Assembly (NCBI RefSeq): GCF_002245695.1
Contig: NZ_NOII01000001.1
Location: 1,426,001 to 1,490,000 of the forward strand
Reading direction: 5' to 3'
DNA: 64,000 nucleotides
DNA from: Fictibacillus aquaticus
GTDB lineage: Bacteria; Bacillota; Bacilli; Bacillales; Fictibacillaceae
The translations under genes were made by a program, and so were the position numbers. The stretch's first letter is position 1. The number at the start of each line of letters is the position of its first letter. This document shows, one piece after another, positions 34,061 to 42,481 of the stretch. The notes under the pieces are model-generated. The model was not told where the DNA came from. It was given only the letters and a program-made list of their open reading frames with translations, and searched no databases.

Positions 34061-34468
34061 TTAAACCTTACCGCCTGCACCTGCGCCGTGCTGCATCTGG
34101 CGGTTAATGCGGATGACCTCTTTCCACGTATCTCTTAGCTCTGATACCAAGCCTTCTACTTCAGATAAGATCTCCTCCGAAGACTTGATGTTCGCTTCGA
34201 TAAGCCTGCGGTTCATATAGTCATACATCGTCATCAGATTTTCAGAAACAGCCACGTTTCTGTCAAGGGTGACCATGAACTCCTGAATAATACGCTGCGC
34301 TTTTAAGAGATTTGTGTTCTTCGCTTCGGCATTTCCTTCAGCTATTGCCTTTTTACCAGCCGCAATAAATTTAAGGCAACCGTTATAAAGCATGAGCGTT
34401 AGTTCCCCTGGAGGTGCTGTCTGTACTGAGTTGTTTTGATAAGCCTGATATGGATTGGCTAATGACAT
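34061..34468 (-). CDS. fliS: Flagellin export chaperone FliS
   Basis: Binds the C-terminus of flagellin and keeps it unpolymerised until export. 135 residues with the family N-terminus NPYQAYQNNSVQTA and the PGELTLMLYNGCLKFI segment. GGAGTGAACGACTT precedes the ATG. In B. subtilis FliS works with Hag, FliW and CsrA in a feedback loop, and all of these are encoded here, although FliS is about 26 kb from hag. Confidence 0.95.
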   Translation of the reverse strand: MSLANPYQAYQNNSVQTAPPGELTLMLYNGCLKFIAAGKKAIAEGNAEAKNTNLLKAQRIIQEFMVTLDRNVAVSENLMTMYDYMNRRLIEANIKSSEEILSEVEGLVSELRDTWKEVIRINRQMQHGAGAGGKV

Positions 34469-34487
34469 AAGTCGTTCACTCCTTTAT

Positions 34488-36014
34488 TTATTGCCCGCTG
34501 AACTGCTGCATCAAATAGGCGCTTTGCGAATTAGCCCGCTGTATCGCAGTTTCCATCGCTGAAAACTGGCGCCAATAGCGGTCTTCTACTTTGACGAGAC
34601 GGTCTTCAAATGAGCTGATTTTTTTATCAACATCCATCAGCTCTTTGCCAATCGTGAACTGTGCATTCGTACGCAGTGCGTTTCCTGCCTTCAATTCAAT
34701 CTTGTCTACAATTTTACCAATCGAATCACGGAGCCTTGATGCTGCACCCTTATCCGCAGGATCCGTCCCTGTCTGAGCGAATAGCTTCATTACCGCATCC
34801 GGGTTTTCCTCGATCGCCTTTTTCAGCTTCGTCTCATCGATTTGCAGCTTACCTTTATCGAGATAGTTAGCTGTTGTCGTGATACCGATCTTTGACATCT
34901 GGTCGTACTCAGGATAGCCGGTATTCACCTTTGCCGAAAACTCCTGGCGCAACGATAGCAGACCTGCGTTTAAGATCTGGTCTCCGCGCAGCATCCCGCT
35001 CTTAGACTTTTCCTCCCACATCTCTGCTTCTTTCTCAGAAAGATCTTTTCGCTGTTCTGTCGTCAGCGGCTGATAATCGCGGTATCGTGATTCAGACGTT
35101 TTTTTGTTGATCTTATCAATGACATCGTTATATTTATCAACGAATCCTTTAATCGAATCAAAAATGCCGTTCGTGTCTGTGGCAGAGCTGATCGATACTG
35201 TGCTTATGGTTGGTGCCTTCAGTGTGTATGTCACGCCCGAAATAGTGAACGTGTTTGTCGTACGCTCCATATTGGTCAAGCCATTCAGGTCAAACTTAGC
35301 GTTTTGTCCGTTATCTGTGCCTCCAAGCACTTGTGGCCCCGTCGGCGGTGTTCCTGTCACAGAGCTGAATCCTAGCTTTTGAAAAAGAACAGCTGCACTG
35401 TCATTTTCAAGCGATACGTTAGATCCCGCACCCGTTACATTGTTGGACAATACAAACTTACCAGTCGAGTCATCAAAAAATGCACTCAGTCCAGCTCCTG
35501 CTTCAGACAGCTTTTTCGCAAAGCTCTCGACCGTATCAACAGCTGGATCCAGCTTTATCGTTACAGTGTTTGTCTCAAACGCAGCACTTCCCGGTTTTTG
35601 AACACGGAGCACAACATCGCCGATCGACGGATCAAGATCCTTCAGCAGCGTCTTTCCTGATGCAGGACCCGTACCATCGGATACCCAATTCCTCGCTGTC
35701 GCCAGCTGAGTCACCTTTATCGATGATGTCATATTTGCCGAGCTGCCGGTCGCTGTTGCAGTAACAGCGTTTGGATCGGTGCTCGTGACTGTTTTCTTTG
35801 AAAAAGTTCCCTGACGACCGATGCCGTCAAAGATAAAACGGTCCATCTCATCAAGCAGCTTGTTCATGGAACGGTAATCATCACGCTGCCATTGGAGAAT
35901 CTGTTTTTTCTGAGAAAGCTTATCAAGCGGGATGCGCTCTGCCTTCATTAAATCCTTTACGATGGAGTCTATGTCCATGCCGCTGGCGAGTCCGCCTACT
36001 CTCATGCCTGCCAT
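34488..36014 (-). CDS. fliD: Flagellar filament cap protein FliD
   Basis: Caps the growing filament and helps flagellin fold at the tip. 508 residues. The N-terminal FliD domain shows GGLASGMDIDSIVKDLMKAE, and the C-terminal domain the long helical region ISSFEDRLVKVEDRYWRQFS followed by SAYLMQQFSGQ. AAGGAGTGATTAC precedes the ATG. Second gene of the SigD-driven flaG operon. Confidence 0.96.
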   Translation of the reverse strand: MAGMRVGGLASGMDIDSIVKDLMKAERIPLDKLSQKKQILQWQRDDYRSMNKLLDEMDRFIFDGIGRQGTFSKKTVTSTDPNAVTATATGSSANMTSSIKVTQLATARNWVSDGTGPASGKTLLKDLDPSIGDVVLRVQKPGSAAFETNTVTIKLDPAVDTVESFAKKLSEAGAGLSAFFDDSTGKFVLSNNVTGAGSNVSLENDSAAVLFQKLGFSSVTGTPPTGPQVLGGTDNGQNAKFDLNGLTNMERTTNTFTISGVTYTLKAPTISTVSISSATDTNGIFDSIKGFVDKYNDVIDKINKKTSESRYRDYQPLTTEQRKDLSEKEAEMWEEKSKSGMLRGDQILNAGLLSLRQEFSAKVNTGYPEYDQMSKIGITTTANYLDKGKLQIDETKLKKAIEENPDAVMKLFAQTGTDPADKGAASRLRDSIGKIVDKIELKAGNALRTNAQFTIGKELMDVDKKISSFEDRLVKVEDRYWRQFSAMETAIQRANSQSAYLMQQFSGQ

Positions 36015-36025
36015 GTAATCACTCC

Positions 36026-36367
36026 TTACACTTTTTTATCTACAAAAATTCCTGCTAACTCAATCATAGCCGCATACATGTCGAGGAACTTTTTTGAAGG
36101 AATCTCCTTCATGACCTCGTCTGTTAAGTCATCCACGATCTGAATATAATAGTCATTCGTTTTTTCATGAAGCACAAACTTTGTTGATGTTTGCGATGTC
36201 TTCAAGTATTCATTAACGGTTTCAAGTGTTTGCTGAAGCTCTTCTTTAGATAGTTTTTTTCCTTCTGTACCGCCTGTCTCTTCGGCTGCTTTCTCTGGCT
36301 GTCTTGGCTTTGCCGGCAGTTTGCCTGCAGATTGTACTTGGGAAGAACTTAATGCTGATAGTTCCAT
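36026..36367 (-). CDS. flaG: FlaG family protein (YvyC-like)
   Basis: 113-residue protein of the FlaG/YvyC family, linked to filament length control. The N-terminus is disordered and charged; the domain runs from LQQTLETVNEYL to YYIQIVDDLTDEVMKEIPSK. GGAGGGTGAAGG precedes the ATG. First gene after a consensus SigD promoter, 11 bases before fliD. Confidence 0.9.
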   Translation of the reverse strand: MELSALSSSQVQSAGKLPAKPRQPEKAAEETGGTEGKKLSKEELQQTLETVNEYLKTSQTSTKFVLHEKTNDYYIQIVDDLTDEVMKEIPSKKFLDMYAAMIELAGIFVDKKV

Positions 36368-36400
36368 CCTTCACCCTCCTGACCAATCACATCTGTTTTA

Positions 36401-36427
36401 ATATCGGCAACCATTTTAAAAGATTTA
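36401..36427 (-). promoter_or_regulatory. SigD (flagellar) promoter of flaG-fliD-fliS-fliT
   Basis: On the minus strand TAAA (36427-36424), a 15-base spacer and GCCGATAT (36408-36401), an exact match to the SigD consensus. It sits between the pilO terminator and flaG, so the filament genes are uncoupled from the pilus operon. Confidence 0.9.
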
Positions 36428-36477
36428 GAGAGATAAGATTTTCTTTTCTTACACTGCGTTTTTTAAATGTATACAAA

Positions 36478-36506
36478 ATAAAAAAACTGCCCAAATGAGC
36501 AGTTTC
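36478..36506 (-). terminator. Intrinsic terminator of the type IV pilus operon
   Basis: On the minus strand AAACTGCTCATTTGGGCAGTTT followed by Ts, immediately after the pilO stop. Confidence 0.8.
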
Positions 36507-36507
36507 A

Positions 36508-37326
36508 TTAATCTTCTTCGTTTTCATCGTCTTCCTTAATAAACGGCGTGTCTTTGCCGTTCGGCGCCGGAAAATCGACTCTTGGCAAGTCTTTTAAATA
36601 TTCAACAAGTTCAGGCAGATAGTACGCCGATACAGTGAGCTCATAAATAAGCTGATCAGAAACCTCTTCAGCAGGTTCCTCGCTGTCTTCACCTGCTGCC
36701 ACCTCAAGCTCTTGCGGTCCGGTAAAATCAATGCCTTCAATGACCATAACTCGCTTCAGCTTTTCAACTTCTTTTAAGAAAACCATCAGGCTGTCGTAGT
36801 CCTTAGATTGAACCGTCAGCTCTGCAGTTATTTTCTTCACACCTTCAGGCAGAAGTTCCGGAGCAATTGCAGGTTCAGCTGCTTCTGCTTCACTACTGTT
36901 TTCCTCAGCAGGCGCAGCAGCTTCTCCCTCCGGAGCAGGAGTCGGATCGATGGCAGCAACTTCTTCCTCATCACTTTCTTCTGCTTCTATCTCGCCGTCT
37001 GTGAACTCCATCGTCAGGATCAAACTGTCTGACAGTACTTCTGCTTTTTCAAACTGCAAAAGAAGCTGATCCATTAGAGGCTTGACGGGAACTTCCTGCT
37101 GCAGCAGAAACGTGTTCTCGTCAAGAGGTGCTGCTGTTCCCGCTGGCTGCGCAGTAATCGTATCAAGCAATTTTCCTTGCTGTTTGATCTGTCCATCAAC
37201 AGCAGTAATCTGGTTCTTTATAGGAGCTAGATTATTAAAGTAAAAAAACAAGCCCGCCATTAATAACACAACAAACACTGCAGCAAGGATATACGTTTTT
37301 ATTTTCGATGTAGTTCCCTGCATCAC
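36508..37326 (-). CDS. pilO: Type IV pilus inner-membrane component, PilO-like
   Basis: 272-residue bitopic protein. One N-terminal membrane helix (AAVFVVLLMAGLFFYF) is followed by a coiled region and a ferredoxin-like fold, as in PilO, which pairs with PilN in the alignment complex. A 60-residue acidic, Pro/Ala-rich insertion (around residues 110-165, PTPAPEGEAAAPAEENSS) is unusual. It overlaps the pilN stop by 4 bases (ATGA), so coupling is expected. It is last in the operon and followed directly by a terminator. Identification relies on position and topology more than on sequence motifs. Confidence 0.8.
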   Translation of the reverse strand: MMQGTTSKIKTYILAAVFVVLLMAGLFFYFNNLAPIKNQITAVDGQIKQQGKLLDTITAQPAGTAAPLDENTFLLQQEVPVKPLMDQLLLQFEKAEVLSDSLILTMEFTDGEIEAEESDEEEVAAIDPTPAPEGEAAAPAEENSSEAEAAEPAIAPELLPEGVKKITAELTVQSKDYDSLMVFLKEVEKLKRVMVIEGIDFTGPQELEVAAGEDSEEPAEEVSDQLIYELTVSAYYLPELVEYLKDLPRVDFPAPNGKDTPFIKEDDENEED

Positions 37327-37922
37327 TCTTCACCCATCAGCTCTTTAATAGTTTCCCTGTCAAATTCAATTTTATATAGCATTTGATAACGCGGGAGGAA
37401 TTCTTCAAATGCCGACATATCTTCTCCGGCTTCAATTTCTTCAAAGTTTGATGTTTCCATCTTTTCAGCGGCTGCACTCTTGATGTATGGCGAGTTTTCC
37501 AGCTCGTGCATATACTGCGCAGATTCGGCAAGTGTGTCAAATCGAGCATTAATCACGACTGTGTTTCCGTCAGTATATTCATATTTCATAAAATATCCGC
37601 GTTCAGGAAGCAGTGCTACAAGGTGCTGTAGAAATCCTGCGGCTGCTATGTCTTTAGATCGGATATAATCCACTTTCTCCTGCAGCGGTGCAGTTGTTAC
37701 TGCTTGGCTTGCCGTTTGTGTTTTTTGCTGCTGCATTTCAACAAGCTTCGTTTCCTGCTGCAGCTGGTTTTCTTTTTCCTTAAGCTTTTCAGTACTGATC
37801 ATATAGTCCACACCGAGCCATGTTGCGGCTGACAAAAGCAGAGCTGCTGCAGCAATTATGATCAGCGTACTTTTAAACCCCTGAACCTCTTTTTGCGGCA
37901 GCAGGTTAATATCGACTAACAT
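37323..37922 (-). CDS. pilN: Type IV pilus inner-membrane component, PilN-like
   Basis: 199-residue bitopic protein. The N-terminal cytoplasmic MLVDINLLPQKE carries the INLLP signature that binds PilM. One membrane helix (TLIIIAAAALLLSAATWLGV) and a coiled coil follow, then an extracytoplasmic domain. It overlaps pilM by 7 bases and pilO by 4 bases. It links cytoplasmic PilM to PilO on the outer side. Confidence 0.92.
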   Translation of the reverse strand: MLVDINLLPQKEVQGFKSTLIIIAAAALLLSAATWLGVDYMISTEKLKEKENQLQQETKLVEMQQQKTQTASQAVTTAPLQEKVDYIRSKDIAAAGFLQHLVALLPERGYFMKYEYTDGNTVVINARFDTLAESAQYMHELENSPYIKSAAAEKMETSNFEEIEAGEDMSAFEEFLPRYQMLYKIEFDRETIKELMGEE

Positions 37923-38899
37923 AGCGCCACCTCTTTAAGTCCAAGACCAAATACCAGGTCAAATCGCGATGGGAATGAATCGTTCTGATGCTGCAGACGG
38001 ACGACGGGTACATTCACCCTCGACTTCAGCCTGTCCATCACAAATCTTAGCTCAGGATGCTCGCCCGTCAGAACGATCTTGCTGATTCGCTGTTCTCCTT
38101 CGTAAAGAGAAAATTGGTAAAAATCGATGATGCGGTCGATCTCGAGCATCATGTCCTCGATCATGCCGAACATAAACTCATTGTCACCCTGCCATTCAAT
38201 TTCCGCAATGTCCGTTGTATGATACTTAAAATTCCATGACTTCATATCCGTTTCCATCTTCAAATGATTATAAAAACGCGGCTTATGTTTATGGAAAACA
38301 CTAAGCTGGACAGATGAAATATCGAATTCCATGCACAGCATATGGTCATCTTCAGAGGCAAGGTTCTGCAAAAAGATTAAACGATAGAGTGCTAGAAATG
38401 AAGTGTCCGCAACGACAGGCTTAAGCTTTGCGTCCTCTAATAGAGATGAGTAGTCCTGAATAATATTTTCGGATGCGGCAAACAGGAGAATCTCGTTGCC
38501 TTCACCTTCGTCTTCAAGCAGAACGTAATCAAAGACCGGATCCTCAAACGGAAGATGTATCGAACTGCCCAGCTCCATGTATAGGTATCCCTTAATATCC
38601 TCTGGTGACATGTCAGCAGGGATGCGCAGCTTTCGCAAAACAAGCTTGCCGTCAGGAATAAGAAACTGTACCTCTCTCCCTTTAATCCCCCATTCAGCGA
38701 CACACTCCTCTAAGATTATAAGCAGTGTTTCGCGGTCTATGATCCTGCCATCCTGAATCAGTCCTGCCGGCAGAAAACGTTCCCCAGAATTCCTGACCTC
38801 TAGCAGTTCCGGCTGCTTAAGATCCAGAAAGCGAATCACATGATCCTGGATGATTACGTTTATTCTCTTTTTTTGAAAAAGCCCCATACCGAATTTCAC
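37916..38899 (-). CDS. pilM: Type IV pilus assembly ATPase-like protein PilM
   Basis: 327-residue cytoplasmic actin-like (FtsA fold) protein that binds the N-terminus of PilN. It begins MKFGMGLFQKKRINVIIQDH; the actin-like pattern is weak in the nucleotide motifs, but the late FGLGLKEVAL end is typical. It is slightly shorter than Gram-negative PilM. 27 bases separate it from pilD, and its stop overlaps pilN. Confidence 0.87.
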   Translation of the reverse strand: MKFGMGLFQKKRINVIIQDHVIRFLDLKQPELLEVRNSGERFLPAGLIQDGRIIDRETLLIILEECVAEWGIKGREVQFLIPDGKLVLRKLRIPADMSPEDIKGYLYMELGSSIHLPFEDPVFDYVLLEDEGEGNEILLFAASENIIQDYSSLLEDAKLKPVVADTSFLALYRLIFLQNLASEDDHMLCMEFDISSVQLSVFHKHKPRFYNHLKMETDMKSWNFKYHTTDIAEIEWQGDNEFMFGMIEDMMLEIDRIIDFYQFSLYEGEQRISKIVLTGEHPELRFVMDRLKSRVNVPVVRLQHQNDSFPSRFDLVFGLGLKEVALC

Positions 38900-38926
38900 G
38901 TCTTTTCACCTCTGTCTGTGAATGCA

Positions 38927-39685
38927 CTACCGTAATATGTAAAGATAAAGCGATATCAGTTCATCGTATAAAAAATATGAGCACAATGCGCCAAGCACCA
39001 GGAACGGGCCGAACGGTATCGGCTCACGGCGCTTCACTTTGCCGGTCGCCATAAGCGATATGCCGATTACAGCTCCTGAAAAAGAGGCTAGAAAGAAGGT
39101 CATGAGCACAGCCTTCCAGCCGAGCACTATCCCTAGCACGCCCATCAGCTTAATGTCCCCTCCGCCCATGCCGCCTTTCGAGATGACGGCGATAAGAAGC
39201 AAAAGACAAAAACCGAGTACAGCACCCGCCAGCATGTCCCACCAAGGATTAAGCGGCGAGATGATACGAAGCACGATAAAGACCGGCAAAAAGAAGAGCA
39301 GCACCTTGTCCGGAATGATCATGTATTTGATATCCGAAACAAGCACGATCACGAGCAGCGAAACAAGCGCCAGCGCGACAGGCAATTCCTTTGACCATCC
39401 CACCACAAGCGGTGAAATCGTAAAAAGAATAGCAGTTGAGAGTTCAATAAGCGGATAAATAAATGAAATGCTAGTTTTGCAGCCTCGGCATTTTCCGCCT
39501 TGAAACACCCATGACAAAACAGGCACAAGCTCAGACCAGTGCAAAGAACGGTCACATGTGACGCAATGAGAGCCTGGGTGAATGATAGATTCCTTTTTTG
39601 GTATGCGGAGTCCGACTACGTTGTAGAAGGAGCCGAAGATGAGGCCTGCTATGAAGATGTAGGTGTGTAAAAGGTAATTCATCAT
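38927..39685 (-). CDS. pilD: Prepilin peptidase PilD
   Basis: Membrane aspartyl protease (A24A) that cleaves prepilin leaders and methylates the new N-terminus. 252 residues. The N-terminal cytoplasmic zinc motif is complete (CVTCDRSLHW ... CRGCKTSISF), as are the two catalytic Asp in LVSDIKYMIIPD and GGMGGGDIKLMG. About seven membrane helices. Distinct from the competence peptidase ComC by position; whether ComC is also present is not visible. A stem-loop precedes the gene. Confidence 0.94.
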   Translation of the reverse strand: MMNYLLHTYIFIAGLIFGSFYNVVGLRIPKKESIIHPGSHCVTCDRSLHWSELVPVLSWVFQGGKCRGCKTSISFIYPLIELSTAILFTISPLVVGWSKELPVALALVSLLVIVLVSDIKYMIIPDKVLLFFLPVFIVLRIISPLNPWWDMLAGAVLGFCLLLLIAVISKGGMGGGDIKLMGVLGIVLGWKAVLMTFFLASFSGAVIGISLMATGKVKRREPIPFGPFLVLGALCSYFLYDELISLYLYILR

Positions 39686-39712
39686 TTATCGCACAACCTT
39701 TATTTGATAAAC

Positions 39713-39735
39713 CCTCCCGTACGGGGTACGGGAGG
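39713..39735 (-). promoter_or_regulatory. Intercistronic stem-loop between the major pilin and pilD
   Basis: On the minus strand CCTCCCGTAC / GTACGGGAGG forms a near-perfect stem without a long U-run, 14 bases after the pilin stop. It could stabilise the upstream pilin mRNA or partially terminate, giving more pilin than PilD. Confidence 0.55.
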
Positions 39736-39748
39736 ATTTATAGATTAA

Positions 39749-40192
39749 TTATTCTACTTCTGATACATCATCGCGATCTAGTTCTTCTGGAGCTATCGCA
39801 GTAATTTTTTTGTCACGCCCAATCAGAGTAACTGTATAAGTATATTTAGAACCTGCTTTTGTAATTTTTACTAGGCTAGTATCTTCAGCTGTGTATTTTG
39901 CTTTTGTATCCGGGTCAATCATTGTATCTAGAAGATCTTTTGAATACATTTCGGTAAGTTTCAAATCAGTGTCTCCATCTTTTAAGGCTGTTGAAGAAGC
40001 ATACATCTTAGCAACATTTACCATCTGTTGTGCGTTTGCAACATGAGCGTCTTTTTTAGAGTTATCCAAAATTCCGCCAACACTCACTACAGCGATCGCT
40101 GCGATAATACCAAGAATTACTACTACAACTAGCAATTCGATAAGGGTTAATCCCTTTTCATTCTTTAATTGTTTCTTTAATAGATTCAACAA
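39749..40192 (-). CDS. pilA: Major type IV pilin
   Basis: 147-residue prepilin. The class III site is KNEKG|LTLIELL, cleaved after Gly14 with Glu at mature position 5, followed by the hydrophobic helix VVVVILGIIAAIAVVSVGG. The mature globular part is only about 100 residues, like Gram-positive ComGC-type pilins. It lies between pilC and pilD inside the operon, with a hairpin after it, so it is likely the major subunit. Lys/Asp-rich globular domain; no Cys pair. Confidence 0.92.
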   Translation of the reverse strand: MLNLLKKQLKNEKGLTLIELLVVVVILGIIAAIAVVSVGGILDNSKKDAHVANAQQMVNVAKMYASSTALKDGDTDLKLTEMYSKDLLDTMIDPDTKAKYTAEDTSLVKITKAGSKYTYTVTLIGRDKKITAIAPEELDRDDVSEVE

Positions 40193-40216
40193 TTCCGTTC
40201 TCCCCTTTTTATAAGT

Positions 40217-41428
40217 CTATTGTCCTACTGTGTCATAGATTTTGAACATCGGCACGATGATGGCAATAACAATAGTACCGACAATCGATGCGAGAAAGAC
40301 GATCATGAGCGGCTCAATCATAGATTTCAGCCGGTCTGTGGCGCTTTCTACTTCCTTTTCATAAAACTCCGCAACCTTCGACAGCATTTCGTCGAGTGAC
40401 CCCGTTTCTTCCCCGATGGCAATCATCTGAGTAACGAGCGGCGGAAAGATCCAGTGCGCTTTCATAGGCTCTGTTAGACGCTGACCGGTCTCAAGAGCAT
40501 CCTTGGATTGTCTCAGTACTTTTGCAACCACCTCGTTTTCTACTATTTTCTCCACAATCGATAGTGCTTGAAGTATCGGAACCGAGCTGGAGAACAGAGA
40601 ACTAAGCGTTCTCGTCATTCGAGCGATTGCCGATTTTTGTAATATTTTACCGAATATGGGCAATTTCAATATAGCATAATCTAGATAATATTTACTAGAA
40701 GGATTTTTCTTCATTACTAGAATTCCAGCATAAAAGAGAAAGCTTCCAAGTAAGAATATCCACCAATACCCTTGCACGAAATCACTCGCACCAAGCACAA
40801 ACTGCGTGATAGGTGGCAATTCGCCTCCTGCATCCTCCAGCATGCCGGCAAACGAAGGCACAACTTTTGCTAGCAAGAAAATTACAACAAAGATCGCTAC
40901 GAATCCGACTATAGTCGGATACATCATCGCGGATACAATTTTTTGTTTTGTGTAATGCTGTTTTTCAAAAAATGTCGCAAGCTGGTCAAGTGTGTCGTCC
41001 AATCCCCCGCTCATCTCCCCTGCCGCTGTCATGTTTACGACGATCGGAGGAAAGATCGAGCGATGCTTTGCGAACGCCTGTGAAAGCGGGTTACCCTGCC
41101 TCAATTCTTCTTCTACATCACCCAAAACGTTCCGAAGCGCCTTGCTTTCGGTCTGTCCGGAAAGTATATGGGTCGAGTCAACAACTGAAACACCTGCTCG
41201 CAGAAGAGTAGCAAACTGGCGCAGAAAGATAACAAACTGCTGTGATTTTACACGGTTGCCAATAGAGATCTCTTTGTTTAAAAGAGATGTCTGGACTTCC
41301 TTAACTTCACTGACTGCGATGCCTTTTTCTTTCAGCTTCAGGACGGCTTCACGCTTGGACAGTCCAAGAATTGAGCCTGTCCTTTTCTTACCGCTTTTAT
41401 CCCGGCCGACATAACTGAACTGCGCCAT
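40217..41428 (-). CDS. pilC: Type IV pilus platform protein PilC
   Basis: 403-residue polytopic inner-membrane platform on which PilB and PilT act. Two GspF domains are visible with NMTAAGEMSGGLDDTLDQLA and QMIAIGEETGSLDEMLSKVA, and hydrophobic segments VGFVAIFVVIFLLAKVVPSF and MIVFLASIVGTIVIAIIVPM. Length and repeats match PilC of true type IV pili. 3 bases separate it from pilT. Confidence 0.95.
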   Translation of the reverse strand: MAQFSYVGRDKSGKKRTGSILGLSKREAVLKLKEKGIAVSEVKEVQTSLLNKEISIGNRVKSQQFVIFLRQFATLLRAGVSVVDSTHILSGQTESKALRNVLGDVEEELRQGNPLSQAFAKHRSIFPPIVVNMTAAGEMSGGLDDTLDQLATFFEKQHYTKQKIVSAMMYPTIVGFVAIFVVIFLLAKVVPSFAGMLEDAGGELPPITQFVLGASDFVQGYWWIFLLGSFLFYAGILVMKKNPSSKYYLDYAILKLPIFGKILQKSAIARMTRTLSSLFSSSVPILQALSIVEKIVENEVVAKVLRQSKDALETGQRLTEPMKAHWIFPPLVTQMIAIGEETGSLDEMLSKVAEFYEKEVESATDRLKSMIEPLMIVFLASIVGTIVIAIIVPMFKIYDTVGQ

Positions 41429-41431
41429 GCG

Positions 41432-42481
41432 CTACACCCCCGCTTCCTGCAAGTACGGCTCGACCGTATCTTTTGATATTTCCTTTCGGTCAAGCAGTTC
41501 CTTGATCGACATCTCAAACGTATGCATGCCAGCTGCTTTGCTTGTCTGCATCACACTATGAATCTGGTGAATCTTCTCATTGCGAATGAGGTTGGCAACA
41601 GCTGGTGTGTTCACGAGAATTTCAGTCGCCGCTTTTCGCCCCTTTTTATCTGTTGTCGGAAAGAGCCGCTGACTGACGACTCCAACAAGCGCAGAAGCGA
41701 GCTGAATACGGATCTGTCCCTGCTGTTCCGGCGGAAACACGTCGATGATCCGGTCGATTGTGGAAGGAGCACTTGTCGTATGCAGCGTTCCGAGCACAAG
41801 GTGTCCGGTTTCAGCTGCTGTAATCGCGGTACTTATCGTTTCCAGATCACGCAGCTCGCCGACAAGAATAACGTCTGGATCCTGACGGAGCGAGGCACGC
41901 AGTCCATTGGCAAAGTTGTTTGTGTCATAGCCGATCTCTCGCTGATCGATGACACACGTCTTATGACGATGCAAATATTCGATCGGATCTTCGAGCGTAA
42001 TAATATGCTTGCTCATCGTCCGGTTCATAAAATCGATCATCGAAGCAAGTGTCGTTGACTTTCCGCTTCCGGTCGGGCCAGTCACAAGTACTAGTCCCTG
42101 TGGCTTGAGCGTCATTTTCCTTACTGTTTCAGGCAGTGAAAGCTCTTCAAGACTAGGTATGGATGTCGGGATAATACGAAATGCGATGGAAACGCATGAC
42201 CTCTGCTTATACGCGTTCACCCGGAACCTTGAGAGTCCTTGAATTCCATACGAAATGTCGATTTCGCCTTTTTCATCAAATTCCGGATAATACTTTTCGG
42301 ATATGACGATACGTGAAATTTCCAGTGTGTCTTCGGGCATTAGCGATTCGCTGCCATATCGCTTTAACCCGCCGTTGATACGAAACACGGGCGGCATGCC
42401 GACAGACAGATGAACATCAGATGCTTTCAGCTGAAAAGCGGCGCGGAGCCACTGCTCTAATTTTTCTTTCATGCTGGCCAC
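41432..42481 (-). CDS. pilT: Pilus retraction ATPase PilT
   Basis: 349-residue hexameric ATPase that powers pilus disassembly and twitching. Walker A is GPTGSGKSTTL, the Asp box is LEDPIEYLH, Walker B is DPDVILVGELRD, and the His box is GHLVLGTLHT. The C-terminal VANLIRNEKIHQI matches the PilT-specific AIRNLIRE motif. Presence of PilT implies retractable pili rather than only a competence pseudopilus. pilB begins upstream with no gap. Confidence 0.96.
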   Translation of the reverse strand: MASMKEKLEQWLRAAFQLKASDVHLSVGMPPVFRINGGLKRYGSESLMPEDTLEISRIVISEKYYPEFDEKGEIDISYGIQGLSRFRVNAYKQRSCVSIAFRIIPTSIPSLEELSLPETVRKMTLKPQGLVLVTGPTGSGKSTTLASMIDFMNRTMSKHIITLEDPIEYLHRHKTCVIDQREIGYDTNNFANGLRASLRQDPDVILVGELRDLETISTAITAAETGHLVLGTLHTTSAPSTIDRIIDVFPPEQQGQIRIQLASALVGVVSQRLFPTTDKKGRKAATEILVNTPAVANLIRNEKIHQIHSVMQTSKAAGMHTFEMSIKELLDRKEISKDTVEPYLQEAGV

